Origin: HXMU1420-2 sp040830545
Lineage (GTDB): Bacteria; Pseudomonadota; Alphaproteobacteria; Rhodobacterales; Rhodobacteraceae
Assembly: GCA_040830545.1 (NCBI GenBank)
Contig: JBFOMB010000198.1
Location: 1-16,428, forward strand
Reading direction: 5' to 3'
DNA: 16,428 nucleotides
Positions within the stretch are counted from its first letter, which is position 1. Each line of letters starts with the position of its first letter. The notes beneath the pieces are model-generated. The model was given only the letters and a program-made list of their open reading frames with translations. It searched no databases and was not told the DNA's origin. Below are positions 12,778-16,428 of the stretch, one piece after another. The translations under genes were made by a program, and so were the position numbers.

Positions 12778-14701
12778 CGCTTGTCTCCCCTTCGGCCTCT
12801 TCTTGTTGTTCCGTGGCCTCGGTCTCTTCTGCGGTGGCGGCGGTTTCGGCGGCGGTTTCTTCGAGCGTCGTTTCGGTTTCTTCCGTGACCTCGGGCTGGA
12901 TCAGGTGGAATTCGATCCGCCGGTTCGCCTCGCGCCCCTCTTCGCTGCCGTTGTCGGCGATAGGCTCGCTTTCACCATAACCGCGCGCCTCGTAGCTGGC
13001 GGTCAGAACACGTCGTGCCTGCAATTCTGCCAGAACCGAATCCGCGCGCGCCTGGCTCAATTCCAGGTTCATGCTTTCACGCCCCTGGCTGTCGGTGTGG
13101 CCCTGTATTTCCAGCCGGATGTCGCCACATTCCTTCAGGATGTCCGCAATGCGGTTCATCACGCCCAGCGATTCCTCGGCAATCGTGGCTGATCCCGGTT
13201 CAAACGCGATTTTTGCGCCGGTCTGGACGGCTTGTAGCTGTGCCTCGCATTCTTCGGGTGAGGGGCGGATTTTTTCGGGCGGGGGCGGGGCGCGATAGGT
13301 GATGTCGAGACTGTAAAGCGCACCTTCGCCCAGCCGGTTGGACAGCAGGCCGGACAGGTCTGCCCGCGCGTTTTCCAATTTGGTCACACCGCTCAGCGCC
13401 AGATTGTCGGGGGATACAATGACTGACCCGTTGGTCAGATAGGTCAGCGCCTCCAGCCCGGCCAGTACACGTGCGGGCCAATTTTCCGGCATGTTGTCCA
13501 CGACGCGGGCTGCCGTATAGACATTTTCCGACCCAAACGCGGCCTTGGCAAAGCTGTCAGCCATGCGCCGCAAGCTGTCATCGCTGAGCCGTCCGCGCAA
13601 CTGCACCTGACCTTCAGGGCTGCGGGTTGCCACGAACTCGGGCGGGCCAACATCCCCGCCCTCTTCGGGCTGTGGCAGGATCGCGTGCAGGGCAAAGACG
13701 TCGGGTAGGTCCACTTCCAATTCACCGACGATCCGGTCGAATTGAGATTGATCCGTGCCCACCGCAGCAACCAATGTGATGTCCGCATCCGCAAAGGTCA
13801 CGCTGCCATCGCCCAGTGCCGCCAAAGCGCGGATCGCCTGATCAGCGGCCGCGCCCCAATACGGCGTTGGAACACCCATTCCAACCGTACAGGTTTCCGG
13901 GCCGCTTAACCCGGTCGCGTCGCGGGCCACGTTCAGGATACGCTCAGCCGTGGCTTCGGTGTCTGCAGAACAGGCATCAAACCGGCCCTGTCCCTCTTCG
14001 ACCAGAAACCGCAGGGTAAAGGGCGTGATGACCGGGCGCGGTGCCGAGATTTTCAGCGTCAGGTTCAGGCCGGGTGGCACTGCGCGTTCCAGTTCGCGCT
14101 CCAGTGCCTGTTTCGCCTCTGCGCTGTCGGAAATTGCCGTGACTTCGATCTGGCCCGCATCGACGGAGATTTTGGAGCGGGGCAATTTGGCCAACGCGGT
14201 CACGGCGAACCCTAACGCGTCGTCCCAACCTTCGGGCACGGGGTAGTCCGCGGCCTCCAGCAGGTCGGCAACACGGTCTTCACCGCTGCGGTCCTTGATT
14301 AATGCAATCAGCGCCTCGCGATCAGTTTCACGTGGGACAAGGCCGATGATCGACACGCCGCTTTCGTTGCGCAGGATTTCAGCGGAAAAGCGCGGTGGTG
14401 CGATGGCAGCGGTGGCCTCAACCTCCATCTCGTCCAGGATACGGGTTGCGTCCACCTCGGACCCGGCGGCTGTGACGGCCTGAAACCGCAGCGCTTCGGT
14501 TGGGGCCAGACCGCTCAGCACGACCTGCAGGCCGTCGGCATGAACCTCGGCCCAGGTCAGATCGTTGTTATCCAACGTGCGCCGCACGGCGATTTCGGAC
14601 CCGTCCTCGATCGCCATCACGGCAAATCGTGCCGCAACAAGGCACAACGCTGCCGCTAGAACAAAGGCAACAATACCCGAAACAACAGAAGACAGCCGCA
14701 T
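12764..14701 (-). CDS. OmpA-family peptidoglycan-binding envelope protein with BON-like repeats
   Basis: This 645-residue protein begins with an uncleaved-looking hydrophobic segment (about 9-31). A long periplasmic part (about 35-480) follows, containing several repeated stretches that resemble BON domains, for example around LDNNDLTWAEVHADGLQVVL and SGLAPTEALRF near 43-73, and QVQLRGRLSDDSLRRMADSF near 371-390. The OmpA-type domain (about 490-600) includes AFEPGSATI, GHTDSQGRESMNL at 534-546 and NRRIEF at 593-598. Asp537 and Arg552 stand 15 residues apart, as do the diaminopimelate-binding Asp and Arg of OmpA domains. The last 40 residues are almost only Glu, Thr and Ala, a disordered acidic tail. 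Weak ribosome site. It follows ubiA on the same strand and overlaps the coiled-coil gene. The role is probably anchoring the envelope to peptidoglycan; the BON call is tentative. Confidence 0.82.
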   Translation of the reverse strand: MRLSSVVSGIVAFVLAAALCLVAARFAVMAIEDGSEIAVRRTLDNNDLTWAEVHADGLQVVLSGLAPTEALRFQAVTAAGSEVDATRILDEMEVEATAAIAPPRFSAEILRNESGVSIIGLVPRETDREALIALIKDRSGEDRVADLLEAADYPVPEGWDDALGFAVTALAKLPRSKISVDAGQIEVTAISDSAEAKQALERELERAVPPGLNLTLKISAPRPVITPFTLRFLVEEGQGRFDACSADTEATAERILNVARDATGLSGPETCTVGMGVPTPYWGAAADQAIRALAALGDGSVTFADADITLVAAVGTDQSQFDRIVGELEVDLPDVFALHAILPQPEEGGDVGPPEFVATRSPEGQVQLRGRLSDDSLRRMADSFAKAAFGSENVYTAARVVDNMPENWPARVLAGLEALTYLTNGSVIVSPDNLALSGVTKLENARADLSGLLSNRLGEGALYSLDITYRAPPPPEKIRPSPEECEAQLQAVQTGAKIAFEPGSATIAEESLGVMNRIADILKECGDIRLEIQGHTDSQGRESMNLELSQARADSVLAELQARRVLTASYEARGYGESEPIADNGSEEGREANRRIEFHLIQPEVTEETETTLEETAAETAATAEETEATEQQEEAEGETSDEQN

Positions 14702-14723
14702 TCAATTCGCCATTTTGGTGTGG

Positions 14724-14753
14724 CCAGTTCCCCCTAGCCCCTTTGGGAACCGG
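14724..14753 (-). terminator. Stem-loop between ubiA and the OmpA-like gene
   Basis: CCAGTTCCC (14724-14732) and GGGAACCGG (14745-14753) pair over nine positions with one G-T wobble and a 12-base loop. It starts a few bases after the ubiA stop on the minus strand. There is no T run, so partial termination or mRNA-end protection is more likely than full termination. Confidence 0.45.
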
Positions 14754-14758
14754 TTCAA

Positions 14759-15721
14759 TCAGACCAGCAGCGCGAGAACAAGGCAGATAAGCGGAATAAA
14801 GCCGGTGTCGCGGTTCGATTGAAACAGCCGCAGCATCTTGGCCGGATCGGTTTGGTCAAATCCACGCAATTGCCACGCCATATGCCATCCCATCGCCCAG
14901 GGACCGGCCAAAGCGATGACCAGCGCCAGAATACTGGCCTGCGGCATACCGGCCTGAAGGATCGCCATGCCCATCAGACCAACGGTCAACACAAGGAACC
15001 ATTTGAGATATTTGGGCGAATCCTCGCCAAACAGGCGCGCGGTGGACTTGACACCGATCAGGGCGTCATCCTCGGTATCCTGATGTGCATAGATGGTGTC
15101 ATAAAACAACGTCCATGCGATGCCCGAAAGATAGAGCAATATCGCAGGGGACTGGACCCCACCGGTATGCGCCGCCCAGACCAGAATGGCACCCCAGTTG
15201 AAGGCCAGCCCCAAAAACACCTGCGGCCACCAGGTGAAGCGTTTGGCAAACGGATAGATCGCAACCAGCACAAGCGATCCGATTCCCAGCAGAATCGCGG
15301 TGGTGTTGAATGTCAGCAGGATGCAGAACGCGATCAGCGCTTGCAGACCCATCCAGACCACGGCCTGTTTGACACTGACCTGTCCCGAAGGCAGCGGGCG
15401 GGAGCGTGTGCGTGCGACCTGAGCGTCGAACTTGCGATCCGTGATATCGTTCCACGTACACCCGGCCCCGCGCATCAGAAACGCGCCGATCCCGCAGGCA
15501 ATCGCGATCCAGGCGTCTTCCCACCTAGGACTTTGATCCCAAAGGATCGCCAGTGCCAGACCCCACCAGCAGGGCAACAGCAGCAGAAACACCGGAATCG
15601 GGCGATCCGCGCGGGACAGCCGCAGGTAGGGACGGGTCCAGACCGGCGCAAACCGGTCGACCCAGTTGTCGCGGGCGGCGTCAGCGACCTGACCATCTGG
15701 TGTTGGGGAGGAGCCTTGCAT
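14759..15721 (-). CDS. ubiA: 4-Hydroxybenzoate polyprenyltransferase
   Basis: UbiA attaches the polyprenyl chain to 4-hydroxybenzoate in ubiquinone biosynthesis and is an integral inner-membrane protein with about eight or nine helices. The 320-residue protein carries both aspartate-rich prenyl-diphosphate motifs, NDITDRKFD at 91-99 and YDTIYAHQDTEDD at 207-219. It also has RTRSRPLPSG at 104-113 and the RPIPVFLLLLPCWWGLALA start of the first helix. The cytoplasmic N-terminus of about 40 residues contains WVDRFAPVWTRPYLRLSRADRP. The start at 15721 is only 11 bases from the divergent rsmE start, so its promoter must lie inside rsmE. The OmpA-like gene follows 57 bases downstream. Confidence 0.94.
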   Translation of the reverse strand: MQGSSPTPDGQVADAARDNWVDRFAPVWTRPYLRLSRADRPIPVFLLLLPCWWGLALAILWDQSPRWEDAWIAIACGIGAFLMRGAGCTWNDITDRKFDAQVARTRSRPLPSGQVSVKQAVVWMGLQALIAFCILLTFNTTAILLGIGSLVLVAIYPFAKRFTWWPQVFLGLAFNWGAILVWAAHTGGVQSPAILLYLSGIAWTLFYDTIYAHQDTEDDALIGVKSTARLFGEDSPKYLKWFLVLTVGLMGMAILQAGMPQASILALVIALAGPWAMGWHMAWQLRGFDQTDPAKMLRLFQSNRDTGFIPLICLVLALLV

Positions 15722-15732
15722 ATCTAGGGCCT

Positions 15733-16428
15733 ATGGCTGGAACGATCCGACTCTATGTAGACCACCCGCTGAATGCGGGGCAATCGGTCCCCCTGTCGCG
15801 GGATCAGGCACACTATCTGTTTGGCGTGATGCGGCAGGGCGTGGGTGACAGCATTGCGCTGTTCAATGGTGAGGACGGCGAATGGCGGGCCGAAGTGGCC
15901 GAGGCCGGGAAGCGTGGTGGCACGCTGGTCGCGGTGGAGCAGACCCGGCCCTTGCAACTGCCGCCCGACCTGTGGCTGCTATTCGCCCCGATCAAAAAGG
16001 CGCGGACAGACTTCATTGTGGAAAAGGCCGCTGAGATGGGGGCCGCGCGTATTCTACCGGTGCAGACGGAGTATACGAACTCCGAACGCATTCGGCAGGA
16101 TCGCTTGCAGGCGCATGCGGTTGAGGCGGCAGAACAATGCGGTGGGACCTATGTGCCCGAGGTGGCCGAGCTGCAACGGCTGGACCGGCTGTTGGCCGAT
16201 TGGTCGGAGGATCGTCAGATCATGTTCTGCGACGAGGCGTTGGTGGGTGAAAACCAGGGCCTGCCCGGCGGATCTGGTGCCCCTTGGGCCGTTCTGATCG
16301 GGCCCGAGGGCGGGTTTTCCGAAGGCGAGCGCAAACGACTTGCCACCCATCCGCAGGCCCACGCGGTCAGCCTGGGGCCTCGCGTTCTTCGCTCGGATAC
16401 GGCGGCGGTGGCGGGCGCTCGGCTGGGG
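15733..16428 (+). CDS. rsmE: 16S rRNA (uracil(1498)-N3)-methyltransferase, cut by the right edge
   Basis: RsmE is a SPOUT-class methyltransferase that makes m3U1498 in 16S rRNA of the small subunit. The 232 visible codons include the N-terminal PUA-like domain, IRLYVDHPLNAGQSVPLSRD and QAHYLFGVMR at about 5-34. The knotted SPOUT domain shows AEMGAARILPVQTEYTNS at about 100-117, LIGPEGGFSEGE at 188-199 and LGPRVLRSDTA at 214-224. The last motif is the cofactor knot, usually LGxRILRxETA, here with Asp for Glu. Only about ten to fifteen C-terminal residues are missing. ATG 15733 is chosen because the protein then begins like other RsmE sequences. No strong ribosome site is present in the 11-base gap to ubiA. 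Confidence 0.93.
   Translation, partial: MAGTIRLYVDHPLNAGQSVPLSRDQAHYLFGVMRQGVGDSIALFNGEDGEWRAEVAEAGKRGGTLVAVEQTRPLQLPPDLWLLFAPIKKARTDFIVEKAAEMGAARILPVQTEYTNSERIRQDRLQAHAVEAAEQCGGTYVPEVAELQRLDRLLADWSEDRQIMFCDEALVGENQGLPGGSGAPWAVLIGPEGGFSEGERKRLATHPQAHAVSLGPRVLRSDTAAVAGARLG

Noticed and set aside
14819..15727. Plus-strand open frame of 302 codons opposite ubiA
   Set aside because: Shadow of ubiA; the product is rich in Gln, Arg, His and Asp with no hydrophobic core.

Overview
The window looks like chromosomal DNA of a GC-rich alphaproteobacterium, most likely Rhodobacterales (Roseobacter group). The evidence is protein-level resemblance together with several lineage-type regulatory signals: a LexA box of the alphaproteobacterial form GAAC-N7-GAAC, a petP-petR pair as first described in Rhodobacter, and GGAA-N6-TTCC operators as described for rhizobial IolR. 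No transposase, phage gene, tRNA, rRNA or CRISPR array was seen. Nearly all of it reads as ordinary core or near-core genome. No wholly new system is evident, but several regulatory structures and one unusual ATPase are worth a second look.

Left part (1-5262). The minus-strand start of imuB (SOS mutagenesis factor) runs off the left edge, with a perfect SOS box just upstream of its start codon. Next comes a myo-inositol catabolism cluster: iolG on the minus strand, and iolR, iolD and iolE on the plus strand. The RpiR-type repressor IolR has a textbook operator in the iolG/iolR divergent gap and a one-mismatch operator at the start of iolDE. IolG makes scyllo-inosose, IolE dehydrates it and IolD opens the ring. 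The remaining steps (iolB, iolC, iolA) and the inositol importer are not in the window.

Middle part (5263-9625). petR and petP (OmpR-type response regulator and MarR-type regulator) form a translationally coupled minus-strand operon divergent from ilvE (branched-chain aminotransferase). ilvE ends at a strong UUCG hairpin. About 500 bases follow without a convincing gene, holding a very GC-rich long inverted repeat and other hairpins. Then come a small stand-alone RecA/DnaB-like ATPase and rlmJ (23S rRNA m6A2030 methyltransferase).

Right part (9626-16428). A Tat-exported PhoD-type alkaline phosphatase is preceded by a Pho-box-like repeat. It converges on a minus-strand run made of ubiA (ubiquinone biosynthesis), a 645-residue envelope protein with an OmpA-type peptidoglycan-binding domain, a small membrane-anchored coiled-coil protein overlapping it, and an EamA/DMT transporter. 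rsmE (16S rRNA m3U1498 methyltransferase) diverges from ubiA across only 11 bases and is cut by the right edge.

Many long open frames lie opposite or inside these genes. They are GC-rich shadows and are not annotated.
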